NCBI GenBank assembly: GCA_041739525.1
Contig: JBGSNQ010000009.1
Span: 62,001 to 126,000, forward strand
DNA from: DATJGR01 sp041739525
GTDB lineage: Bacteria > Pseudomonadota > Gammaproteobacteria > Pseudomonadales > Azotimanducaceae
Direction of reading: 5' to 3'
DNA length: 64,000 nucleotides
This document shows, piece after piece, positions 15,993-23,574 of the stretch; the first letter of the stretch is position 1; the number at the start of each line of letters is the position of its first letter. Made by a program: the position numbers and the translations under genes. Below the pieces are notes generated by a model. That model searched no databases. It was not told the origin of the DNA and was given only the letters and a program-made list of their open reading frames with translations.

Positions 15993-18380
15993 TCACGACT
16001 GCGACAGGCGATCGCGCAACGATCGCGCGTCTTCGATTCCGGTGAAGCGCTGCCCGGTCGCGATCGCGCTCTGGAAATAAGCCAACGCCTCCTGTGCGTT
16101 GCCCTTGTCCATCAGAACCTTGGCCAGGTGGTATTGGAGCAATGCGGATTTCGGCGCGCGCGCGACCGCGAGCTTCAGCACACGTTCCGCCGACTCGAGT
16201 TCACCGCGCTTGAAGTAGACCCAACCCAACGTATCGAGGTACGCAGCGTTGTCGGACTGCTCGAAATCACGGGTCAGCTCCAGCGCCTCGTCCAGGTTCG
16301 CAGGGCTCGGCTGGTATTCAGCGAGCAGCATGGCGAAGTTGTTGGCAATCGTTCGTTCGCGCACCTGATCCGCCGCAGCGGCCCGATAGACCTCGATCGC
16401 TTCGTCTGTCCGTTTCGCGGCTTGCAGCGCTTCGGCCAGTTCTATGGTCAATCTGGGATCGTTCGTCGCATCGATACCCTGACGCAGCACGCGAAGCTGC
16501 TCATCCACGCGTCCACGGGATTGTTCGAGGGCCGCGAGCGCGAGGTACGTCATCGCGAACTGCGGCCGCGCCTGCTGCGCCTGTGCGTAAAATGCCGCTG
16601 CCGCGTCTGCGTTGCCCTGACTCGCTTCGACATCGCCGAGGAACTTCTGCACGAGATACGGCTCCCGCACCAGCTTCAACTGTCCATTCAGCACTTCGCG
16701 TGCGCTGTCCGCCTTGCCGTCGGCGAGGTAGATCCTGACGAGGGTAGAGAGTGGTTCGGCCGCACCCGGCTGAAGTTCGAGCGCCTTTCGATATTGCTCA
16801 ATCGCCCTCGCCGTTTCGCCCTTGGCCTGCAACGCCGCCCCGGCGTAAAAGGGACCTAACCCGCTGCGCGGATACAGGTTCGAAATCTCGTCGGCAACGG
16901 CGAACGCGTCTTCGTTCCGCTGCTGCCGAAGGTAGAGCTTGTACTTCAGCTCGAGCGCGGCAAAGTTGGTGGGCGCCAGCAGCAGCACCTCGTTCAGGAC
17001 CGAATCGGCACCGGCGAAGTCACCTTGCACCGTCCGCACCTGCACGAGCGCGAGCTTCGCTTCTACACCGCCGGAATCGATCGCGACCGCGCGCTCCAGC
17101 GTCTCACTCGCGAGTTCGGCCTGGTCGTTCGCAAGGTACGCCGATGCCAGCAACCGATGCAGATCGAGATTCTGCGGGTCGTCACGTAACGCCAAGCGGA
17201 ACTCGGCGATCGCCGCGTCCGGGTCGTTCGAAACCATAGCGACCTGACCGGCCAGCAGAATCGCCTGTTGATTCGACGGGTGGTCCTTGCGGACATCTTC
17301 GATCAACTCCCGCGCAGCGTTCAGATCCGATCGAGCGATGAGTTGCCGAGCGAGCGCGAGCTTCGCCTTGACGATGACGGTATCGGAGCTCGCGCCCGCG
17401 AGCACCTCTCGGTAGGTACGTTCGGCGTCGTCCGCGCGGCCGCTGCGCTCGAGGAATTCGCCGAGCACATAGTGCGTTTCGTCGTCTTTCGGATCCTCGG
17501 CCACGAACCGAGCGAATTCGGTCTCTGCTTCCTGAGCGGCACCCGTTTCTGCAAGGAACTGCAGATAGACCAAACGCGAGTCGCTGTCCTGCGCACGCGC
17601 ACGCAGCAGCTGCTTTGCTTCATCGCCCCGCCCCGCTCTGGCCAGGCCTCGACTCAACACTACATAGTGCTGCTGCACGTTTGGCTCGAGTTCAGTCAGC
17701 ACCTTCACCTGTGCGAGATAGCCGTCCTGATCTCCGGACTGATAGAGAATCTGCGCGTAGATGGCACGAAATCCCGGTGAAGCAGGACGCAACTTCACGG
17801 CGTTCGAGGCGACGACCGTTGCGCCGGCGACGTCCCCGCTGCTCACCATCAGCGCCGTCAACATCGGCACGGCAATTTCGTGCGCCGGATCCTCCCCGAT
17901 CACGCCATCGAGAATCTTGCGAGCCTCGTCACGCGAGTCCTGCAGAACCAGCAGCGATGCCTGCAGCGCCCGTGCGTCCCTGTTGGCGGGCTCGATCTCG
18001 AGCACCTTGCGAACCTGTTCGCCCCCTCGGTCTGTGTCGCGGGCGAGCGTAAACAATCGCGCGAGGGCGACGTGCGACGGCACGTGTGACGGATCGACCT
18101 CGATCGCCGCGAGGTAATGCCCGACGGCCTGCTGCAGACTGCCGACCTTCTCGAAAGCCTGACCCGCCCCGAACCGCGCGTCTGCGTCGTTGGCGTCGAT
18201 GCGCAGCGCGTTGAGGAATTCGACGCGGGCCTTTTCGAACTCACCACTTGCGAGAAACTCGTTGCCGCGTTCCTTGTATTTGGCCCGCGTCTCTTCCGGG
18301 TTGGCACACCCGCCCAGCACCGCGAGTGTCAACCCGACCAATATCCACACGACCGACCGCTTCGCCCGTTCGCTCCTCAT
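15993..18380 (-). CDS. TPR-repeat lipoprotein of the exosortase/exopolysaccharide locus (PrsT-like)
   Basis: 795 residues from the ATG at 18380, preceded by AGGTG eight bases upstream; this start places a lipoprotein signal (VGLTLAVLGGC) directly at the N-terminus. The rest is a near-continuous run of about twenty tetratricopeptide repeats, such as GNEFLASGEFEKARVEFLNAL, AIEQYRKALELQPGAAEP and LEQSRGRVDEQLRVLRQGI. PrsT-type proteins of this size are a standing part of PEP-CTERM/exosortase loci and are thought to scaffold the assembly machine in the periplasm. The precise function is not established. It lies between the kinase-like ATPase and the chain-length gene in the same direction. Confidence 0.88.
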   Translation of the reverse strand: MRSERAKRSVVWILVGLTLAVLGGCANPEETRAKYKERGNEFLASGEFEKARVEFLNALRIDANDADARFGAGQAFEKVGSLQQAVGHYLAAIEVDPSHVPSHVALARLFTLARDTDRGGEQVRKVLEIEPANRDARALQASLLVLQDSRDEARKILDGVIGEDPAHEIAVPMLTALMVSSGDVAGATVVASNAVKLRPASPGFRAIYAQILYQSGDQDGYLAQVKVLTELEPNVQQHYVVLSRGLARAGRGDEAKQLLRARAQDSDSRLVYLQFLAETGAAQEAETEFARFVAEDPKDDETHYVLGEFLERSGRADDAERTYREVLAGASSDTVIVKAKLALARQLIARSDLNAARELIEDVRKDHPSNQQAILLAGQVAMVSNDPDAAIAEFRLALRDDPQNLDLHRLLASAYLANDQAELASETLERAVAIDSGGVEAKLALVQVRTVQGDFAGADSVLNEVLLLAPTNFAALELKYKLYLRQQRNEDAFAVADEISNLYPRSGLGPFYAGAALQAKGETARAIEQYRKALELQPGAAEPLSTLVRIYLADGKADSAREVLNGQLKLVREPYLVQKFLGDVEASQGNADAAAAFYAQAQQARPQFAMTYLALAALEQSRGRVDEQLRVLRQGIDATNDPRLTIELAEALQAAKRTDEAIEVYRAAAADQVRERTIANNFAMLLAEYQPSPANLDEALELTRDFEQSDNAAYLDTLGWVYFKRGELESAERVLKLAVARAPKSALLQYHLAKVLMDKGNAQEALAYFQSAIATGQRFTGIEDARSLRDRLSQS

Positions 18381-18411
18381 TTCCACACCTTTCTCCGTAA
18401 GTCCATCCAAA

Positions 18412-19239
18412 TCACCGGTAGGTCTTCAACGTGGCTTCGCGCGAACGATTGAGAATGGTGCCGACCACCGGTGTCTCGCCGATGAGTTCGAACACCCGTT
18501 TCAGGTCTCCCTTCCGGGTGACGCCTTCTCCGACCACGACCAGCGCCGCATCCACGTAGGGCAGGAACGAGATCACGTCGTCGCCCACCAACATCGGCGA
18601 AAGATCGAACAACACAATCCTGTCGCGGTATCGCGAAGCGAGCTCTCCGACCAGCGCCTGCGTTCCCGCACTCGCCAGAACTTCGGATGGGGAGTCGACG
18701 GGGTGGAGACACGGTAAAACCGCCATCCGTTCGTTCATCACCGTCACCAGCAACGAGCCGAGGTCCACGCTACCGTCGAAGTACCGTTCCAAGCCCTGCG
18801 CGACATCGAGTTCCAATGTGGTGTGGACGCTGGGGCCGCGCAGATCGAGATCGACGAGCAAGGCGGTGTAGCGCGTATCCTGCGCGATGCTGAACGCCAG
18901 ATTGACCGCCGACAGCGTCTTTCCGTCATCGGGCGCCGCGCTGACGATGGCGAGCGTTCGGAATCCCTTTCGCGCCATGCGCTGCAACAAATGGGTACGC
19001 ACCACTCGGTACGCTTCCGACGCTGCGTCGCGACCGGTTCCTCCGCACAGCCGCAGCCTCCGCTGCGCGGCTTCATCGAGTAGGATGGGCGCTCGCAAGC
19101 GTTTCCAGCCAAGCGGTCGCACCGCTGCCTTCGATTCGATTCGCAACAGCTCGACCTCCGCACCATCGACCGGTTCGCGAACCGTCCCAATCCGCGCGAG
19201 ATCGAGGGATCGTTCGAACTTCTCCACTACATGTTCCAC
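18412..19239 (-). CDS. Tyrosine-kinase-like ATPase (CpsD/BY-kinase family, exosortase-locus type)
   Basis: About 275 residues from a GTG at 19239, chosen because MEHVVEKFERSL matches the usual N-terminus of exosortase-locus autokinases and because earlier in-frame starts lie inside the upstream gene; a GTG at 19254 is an alternative. The P-loop reads SAAPDDGKT (about residues 100-108), where most relatives have a Gly-rich SPGEGKT form. Walker A' is LLVDLDLRG and Walker B is RIVLFDLSPML. The C-terminus (NRSREATLKTYR) lacks the usual tyrosine cluster and has one Tyr only. BY-kinases control polymerisation through phosphorylation cycles with the Wzz-type partner. Here regulation may be by ATP binding alone (inference). 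Confidence 0.83.
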   Translation of the reverse strand: MEHVVEKFERSLDLARIGTVREPVDGAEVELLRIESKAAVRPLGWKRLRAPILLDEAAQRRLRLCGGTGRDAASEAYRVVRTHLLQRMARKGFRTLAIVSAAPDDGKTLSAVNLAFSIAQDTRYTALLVDLDLRGPSVHTTLELDVAQGLERYFDGSVDLGSLLVTVMNERMAVLPCLHPVDSPSEVLASAGTQALVGELASRYRDRIVLFDLSPMLVGDDVISFLPYVDAALVVVGEGVTRKGDLKRVFELIGETPVVGTILNRSREATLKTYR

Positions 19240-19273
19240 AACGGAGTACCCCACGAGGTGTATGACGCGCGTG

Positions 19274-20494
19274 TCATCGTCGATTGCCCATCTGGTACCG
19301 CAGGGTGACGGACACCCCGTTGCCTTCAATCGACTCGACGTCCTCGCTGTTCTGCGATCGGTACCGGTACGTGGCGGTGACGGCGACGTTCGGTCCGAGA
19401 CGATGAGCGTAAGAAACCTCGGCGTTCACCCAACGCGTCGTGGTCAGCGCCACGAGTCGATTCGACGCAACCGACGTCTCTTCTTCCTCCGATGCGATCG
19501 AAGCGCCGATCGATATCGATGCGTCCGCGGACAGTTCGCGCGAGGCGTAGAAGTTCGCGGTATCACGGGTACGAAGTCGACCGAGCGAACTGGGCACGAG
19601 ATTCCGGTGGATCCTTGCGCGCACAACACCAAGATCGAACGTGCGCGAAATTCCGAGTGCGCCGAGGTACTCGGGATCGTCGTCCTGCGTCGAGCTACTG
19701 AAGCGAGGCAGCCCCGGAAGCGCAAACGTCAGTTCGCTGGAATTCTCGCGGCGACGAACGCTGATCTCTCCTGTTAGCTCATACCTCTCTGCTGCCTCCC
19801 AGGCGAAGCCGAGGCTCGGTCCGATCGAGAACGCCTTCTGGCGCTCGGTCCCGATCTGCTGTCCCCTTATGAGGATCGGCGCCTCTTCGGTCTCGTAGGC
19901 ATCCATCAGCAGCCGCGCTGACCCGACAAGCGTCGGCGCGATCTGATAGTTCGCGCCGATGCCCACCGTGCCGAAGTCGAAGTCGTTTCGATCGGGTGTC
20001 GGCGAGGCATAACGCACGCGGCTGCCACTCGCGTCGAGCGACAGCGTCGTGCGCGGCCCGAGTTCCCGCGTCGTCTCAACCGCGAACCAGCTGGTCCGCT
20101 CCTTCTCGTTCGCCGCCGCGAACGCGTCGGTGTTCTGCACGCTCAACAGCGTGTCGCGCGAACGGTATCCGACGGACGCCTGACTTCGACCCAGGCTGTA
20201 CTCGTGCGACGCGCGCATCGACACCAGGTACTCCTCGGCGTCGGGCAGCTCGTTCGATTCGAAGTCGGTCTTGAGCACTTTGCCGTCGAGCGCCAACTCA
20301 GACGTCGGCGCGACGAGGCTCGCGGTACCCTGCAGGCTCGCCTCGATACCTACCGACGCGATCTCGTCTTCGTTGAACAACCAATTGTCGTCGGCGACCG
20401 CGCCGGAGTCCGCGTCGGCGCTCCACTCGAACGTCGATCCTGCATGCGCGTAACCAAACCAGCAGAGCGCTATGGCGAAGAGGGCGGCTCGCAT
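19274..20494 (-). CDS. Outer-membrane β-barrel protein of the exosortase/EPS locus (TIGR03016-like)
   Basis: 406 residues with a clean signal peptide (FAIALCWFGYAHA, cut before GSTFEWSADAD). The mature protein alternates polar and hydrophobic residues throughout, in strand-length units such as ASVGYRSRDTLLSV, RTTLSLDASGSRVRY, YELTGEISVRRREN and VTATYRYRSQNS, and ends in a VSGL-like VSVTLRYQMGNRR. This is the pattern of the large barrel protein found next to the export protein in PEP-CTERM loci. It may be the outer-membrane pore for the polymer, as no classical Wza octamer domain is seen elsewhere (inference). Its start is two bases from the export gene's stop, so both should be co-transcribed. 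Confidence 0.8.
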   Translation of the reverse strand: MRAALFAIALCWFGYAHAGSTFEWSADADSGAVADDNWLFNEDEIASVGIEASLQGTASLVAPTSELALDGKVLKTDFESNELPDAEEYLVSMRASHEYSLGRSQASVGYRSRDTLLSVQNTDAFAAANEKERTSWFAVETTRELGPRTTLSLDASGSRVRYASPTPDRNDFDFGTVGIGANYQIAPTLVGSARLLMDAYETEEAPILIRGQQIGTERQKAFSIGPSLGFAWEAAERYELTGEISVRRRENSSELTFALPGLPRFSSSTQDDDPEYLGALGISRTFDLGVVRARIHRNLVPSSLGRLRTRDTANFYASRELSADASISIGASIASEEEETSVASNRLVALTTTRWVNAEVSYAHRLGPNVAVTATYRYRSQNSEDVESIEGNGVSVTLRYQMGNRR

Positions 20495-20495
20495 G

Positions 20496-21344
20496 TCATG
20501 GCACCATGATCACGTCGCCGTTTTCGAGCAGAATGTTCTGGTCGAGCTTGTGCCCGTGCTGGACCTGCGAGTAGTTGAACTCGAACGCTTTCGGCACGCC
20601 TCCGACGCGGCGCAGGATCTTGATGTCGTCGAGCTCGGCATACTTCGCGGCGCCGCCGGCGAGGCTCAATGCCTGCATGACGTCGAGACTCTTGGTGAAC
20701 GCAAATGCCCCTGGACGATTCACCTGTCCGATGACGTAGATCCGATTTCCCAACACTTCCTTAATGGTGACCGTGACGGCGGCCTGCTTCATGAATCGCG
20801 TCGTCAATCCGGTTTCGATCTCTTTGCCGATCTCCTCTACGGATTTGCCCTCGACGTGCAGACTGCCAATCAGCGGATAGTTGATTCTCCCGTCGGGCGA
20901 CACCGTGACTTCACGCTGCAGTTCGGGCTCGCGCCAGACGGAAATCTGCAACACGTCGCTCGGTTGCACGCCGTATGTCGCATCCACTGCGGGGCCAGGC
21001 GTTTCGAGCGTCGCGACTCCCTCGTCGACAGACTGCCGAGCGCTTCGTTCGTCGACGGTCTCTGCGTCATAGGGCTCGCCGGCGGGCTCGCCAGACGGTT
21101 CAACGTACGGCTGTGCGCCATACGGCTTTACGCCGTACTCTTCGAGCAACGGGCCGGTTTCCTCCGATGGCGTCGAATCTGTCGTGACGTCTGTTCGGGG
21201 CGCGGGCTTCGACGTGCTCGAGTCCGAGTCCGACTGACCCGTCGCGGGGTTGACGTCCTGCAGCCATTCCGGAAGGGTCTGCGCGAATCCGGGGCAGCTC
21301 CACAACAAAGTCGCCGTAGCGAGCACGCCTATTCTGTTTCTCAT
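20496..21344 (-). CDS. Polysaccharide export protein (Wza/GumB/EpsE family)
   Basis: 282 residues from the ATG at 21344 (GTGAGG six bases upstream; the in-frame ATG 30 bases earlier would bury the signal peptide). Signal peptide: RNRIGVLATATLLWSCPGFAQ. An acidic, low-complexity stretch of about 110 residues follows (SDSDSSTSK, PSGEPAGEPYDAE). After it come the Poly_export domain (YGVQPSDVLQISVWREPEL, GRINYPLIGSLHVEG) and a SLBB domain (RIYVIGQVNRPGAFAFTKSLDVMQAL). These proteins build the periplasmic part of the export channel. The long acidic insert is unusual for the family and may be a flexible spacer. It is likely the first structural gene of the minus-strand operon after the regulator. 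Confidence 0.9.
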   Translation of the reverse strand: MRNRIGVLATATLLWSCPGFAQTLPEWLQDVNPATGQSDSDSSTSKPAPRTDVTTDSTPSEETGPLLEEYGVKPYGAQPYVEPSGEPAGEPYDAETVDERSARQSVDEGVATLETPGPAVDATYGVQPSDVLQISVWREPELQREVTVSPDGRINYPLIGSLHVEGKSVEEIGKEIETGLTTRFMKQAAVTVTIKEVLGNRIYVIGQVNRPGAFAFTKSLDVMQALSLAGGAAKYAELDDIKILRRVGGVPKAFEFNYSQVQHGHKLDQNILLENGDVIMVP

Positions 21345-21376
21345 GCGAAGCCTCACTCTCGCAAAGTCCGGCAACG

Positions 21377-21934
21377 TCAGGCGGGCTGCTGCAGTTCGGG
21401 CTTTCGGAACAGGTACTTCGAGTAGAGGTACTTGCGAAAGTCCTCCATGACCGTTTCCGGGTCGTTGTGCAGGTCGGTGACTTCGGAAAGCCTTGCGTAG
21501 AGCCGCGTCACCTCGAGGCCCGCCATGAGCAGCAGACCGACGTCTTCGCGGTCGACGCGCCGATCGCTTTCGATGCCATCGTTGAGAATGCCTTCGAGTC
21601 TGCTTTCGTCGAGATCGAAGTACGACGTCAGTTCGTTGCCGAACTCGACGAACACAGGGAGCAGGCTCGCACCCTTCGACTCAATGTCGTGCAGCGGCGA
21701 CAACCGCCCGAGGACGTGTCGCAAGGCGAATCGAATCAGGTCCGACTCGGTGACTCCGAGGCGCTCTGAGACTGCCTTCAGTCTCCTGAGATCGGCGCCC
21801 GCTAAACGCACGGAATACGCCCGACTGTCTTTGTCTCCGGCCAACCTGCCCCCCATCAATCTCGTTATCACGTGTCCGATTTTCTTGTTCTGTTCTGTAT
21901 TCGCGATCGAGTGAGTTGTCTCATCGATCGCCAT
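21377..21934 (-). CDS. Putative ribbon-helix-helix transcription regulator
   Basis: 185 residues from the ATG at 21934 (a start at 21961 is also possible). Residues about 38-75, SRAYSVRLAGADLRRLKAV followed by a VTESDLIRFALRHVL helix, look like an RHH/CopG-type DNA-binding unit: a β-strand with alternating residues, then two helices. The remaining 110 residues are mostly helical, acidic and unknown. The gene is the first of the minus-strand exopolysaccharide series, 32 bases before the export gene, and may control it. A TTACATTCGG sequence at 21943-21952, close to the TACATTYGTA motif found elsewhere, lies just upstream of the start. No named family is claimed. Confidence 0.7.
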   Translation of the reverse strand: MAIDETTHSIANTEQNKKIGHVITRLMGGRLAGDKDSRAYSVRLAGADLRRLKAVSERLGVTESDLIRFALRHVLGRLSPLHDIESKGASLLPVFVEFGNELTSYFDLDESRLEGILNDGIESDRRVDREDVGLLLMAGLEVTRLYARLSEVTDLHNDPETVMEDFRKYLYSKYLFRKPELQQPA

Positions 21935-22002
21935 CCACTGAACCGAATGTAAGGCGCGCATATTTCAATCACGTTTCAAAGCGAGCGCGTACGCGAATAA
22001 AA

Positions 22003-22020
22003 AGCCCCCTTTCGGGGGCT
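22003..22020 (-). terminator. Rho-independent terminator after the VPLPA-CTERM gene
   Basis: A perfect seven-base stem (AGCCCCC at 22003-22009, GGGGGCT at 22014-22020) with a TTTC loop. Read on the minus strand it is followed by TTTTTATT, a proper U-tract, 33 bases after the stop of the VPLPA-CTERM gene. It separates the surface-protein locus from the exopolysaccharide operon. On the plus strand the trailing CTTCTTT is a weaker U-tract. Confidence 0.85.
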
Positions 22021-22052
22021 CTTCTTTCGAATACGTTTGTATTTCGATCGCG

Positions 22053-22787
22053 CTACGCGATCGATCTGCGTCGCCTCAACAGCGCGCCGATGCCCAGCAT
22101 CGATCCGAGCAGAAGCCCGGCAGCCGGTAACGGAACCGGCGCGAAATTCGCGGCAGCGACGAAGTCCTGAAAGTCCTCGTCACCATCGGGGATCGCAAGG
22201 TCTTCGAACGCGAGAAGGAACATCGAAGTGCTGAACGTCGTTCCGCTGAACGCTCCCGACGTGAACGCCTGCCCGCCTCCCATATAGCTGTACAGATGGT
22301 CGGCCGAGTCGACGTTGAACGAGGGCTGGCTGAAGAAGGTGTTGTTCTGCGGAGTCCGCAGGAAAAAGCCGAACTCTTGTGTGGCGAATTGACCGCGCAC
22401 AACGCCGTTCAGCAGAACGTCGTACGACGACCCGTTACTCATCAGCTGAATCATTGCCGACGCCCCAGGACCATCCGGCCCGGAGAACACAGTCACCTGG
22501 CTCTGCGCATGCGCAAATGGATCGTAGATCCCGAACACGTTCTGATTGGCGTAGCCGGCAATTTCGACCAGTACCGTTGCAGCGACCTGCCCAGGTGCCG
22601 TCCACAGTTGATCGTGGTCCGAGGCAAGACAATCGTCAGTCGCGCTGACGGATCCGGGAGCCAGAATGCTGTCGAAGACGCCCTGCAAGGAGGTCTCCGA
22701 TGAAGTACCGAACGTGCAGGCCGCGTGCGAGCCTCCGGCGAAGCACAGCATGATTACGGCGAGGGCCATCTCGATTGATCTCGCCAT
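22053..22787 (-). CDS. VPLPA-CTERM sorting-domain protein
   Basis: 244 residues from the ATG at 22787, placed after a GAGGGTGGG ribosome site and at the start of a signal peptide (RSIEMALAVIMLCFAGGSHA). The C-terminus is a complete exosortase signal: VPLPA, a hydrophobic stretch (AGLLLGSMLGIGALL) and the basic end RRRRSIA. The body has two Cys residues in CTFG and DDCL and β-sandwich-like repeats (DSILAPGSVSATDDC, VTVFSGPDGPG, YDVLLNGVVRGQF), like choice-of-anchor proteins. It should be exported by Sec, cut by the exosortase and displayed on the surface or in the matrix. ACATTCGT lies 46 bases upstream of the start on the coding strand. Confidence 0.88.
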   Translation of the reverse strand: MARSIEMALAVIMLCFAGGSHAACTFGTSSETSLQGVFDSILAPGSVSATDDCLASDHDQLWTAPGQVAATVLVEIAGYANQNVFGIYDPFAHAQSQVTVFSGPDGPGASAMIQLMSNGSSYDVLLNGVVRGQFATQEFGFFLRTPQNNTFFSQPSFNVDSADHLYSYMGGGQAFTSGAFSGTTFSTSMFLLAFEDLAIPDGDEDFQDFVAAANFAPVPLPAAGLLLGSMLGIGALLRRRRSIA

Positions 22788-22832
22788 GTCCCACCCTCTG
22801 CACGCGCTGATACCCACGATGTACCTTAGGCG

Positions 22833-22840
22833 ACGAATGT
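22833..22840 (-). promoter_or_regulatory. ACATTCGT site upstream of the VPLPA-CTERM gene
   Basis: Read on the minus strand this 8-mer is ACATTCGT, in the 74-base gap between the coiled-coil gene and the VPLPA-CTERM gene. The same 8-mer is upstream of the flippase gene (3678-3685), at the glycoside-hydrolase start (1886-1893) and at 42612-42619. The common placement suggests one regulator for polysaccharide and matrix-protein genes. This is inference. Confidence 0.25.
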
Positions 22841-22861
22841 GACACTGACGCGAACGATATG

Positions 22862-23572
22862 TTACGGCGTAGCCGCTGCCGATTGTTCCGGTTCGGCCGC
22901 ACCGAGACTCCCGACCTCCGGAGCGGGTAAAGCGCCGATCTTCGTTTCATCCTTGAGCTGCATGTCTTCAGCCATGCGCCGATATTCGTCCATCAGGTTT
23001 TCGAGTTGCACGCGCTTCAGCTTCGTGACGGGTTCGCGTTGCATCAACGACGTGAACACGCCTTTGCGTTCGTAGAGATCGATCAGCTCGAGATCGGCCT
23101 TGTACAGCGCCTCGTTGTTGCGTTCGCACGTCTTCACGCGCTGGTCGTAGTCGGCCAGGCTCGACGTCAGCCTGTCCCTCTCTTCCTCCACTCCTCGCAT
23201 CATGACCACGGTCTCGCGAAATTTCTCGACCAACTGCTCGAAGCGACCCTTCAGTGTGTCGAATGACCGTTGCAGCGAATCCGCCTTGGCCTGCGTGTTG
23301 ACGAGATCCTGAGCACTGCGACCGAGTTTCTGGTTGCCGGAATCACGTTCCTTAAGGACCGCCTCCAGTTCCTTCTTCGTTTTGGCGAGTTCCGCCTTCA
23401 GCTTCGCATTGTCCGCGCTTAGCTCGGTCTTCTCGGTATTCATCTGTTGCAACATCATCTGCAGGCGCGCGGTATCCCCGCCTTCGCGCCTGGCAGCCTC
23501 GCCCCACGCATTACAACTCGTCGACCAGAAGCTGACGAAAATCAACGAAGCGATCGCGCCCCTCGACGTCAT
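22862..23572 (-). CDS. Periplasmic coiled-coil protein of the TonB/porin locus
   Basis: 236 residues. An N-terminal signal sequence (AIASLIFVSFWSTSC) is followed by heptad-rich sequence over residues 35-150 (MMLQQMNTEKTELSADNAKL, AELAKTKKELEAVLKERD). After that come a region with one Cys (RVKTCERNN) and an Ala/Pro/Glu-rich tail. STSC could be a weak lipobox, but the -3 position is not the usual Leu. It begins two bases after the porin stop, so it is the last member of the TpsB-to-porin series. A structural or spacer role next to the porin is likely; I do not recognise a family. Confidence 0.75.
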   Translation of the reverse strand: MTSRGAIASLIFVSFWSTSCNAWGEAARREGGDTARLQMMLQQMNTEKTELSADNAKLKAELAKTKKELEAVLKERDSGNQKLGRSAQDLVNTQAKADSLQRSFDTLKGRFEQLVEKFRETVVMMRGVEEERDRLTSSLADYDQRVKTCERNNEALYKADLELIDLYERKGVFTSLMQREPVTKLKRVQLENLMDEYRRMAEDMQLKDETKIGALPAPEVGSLGAAEPEQSAAATP

Positions 23573-23574
23573 CG

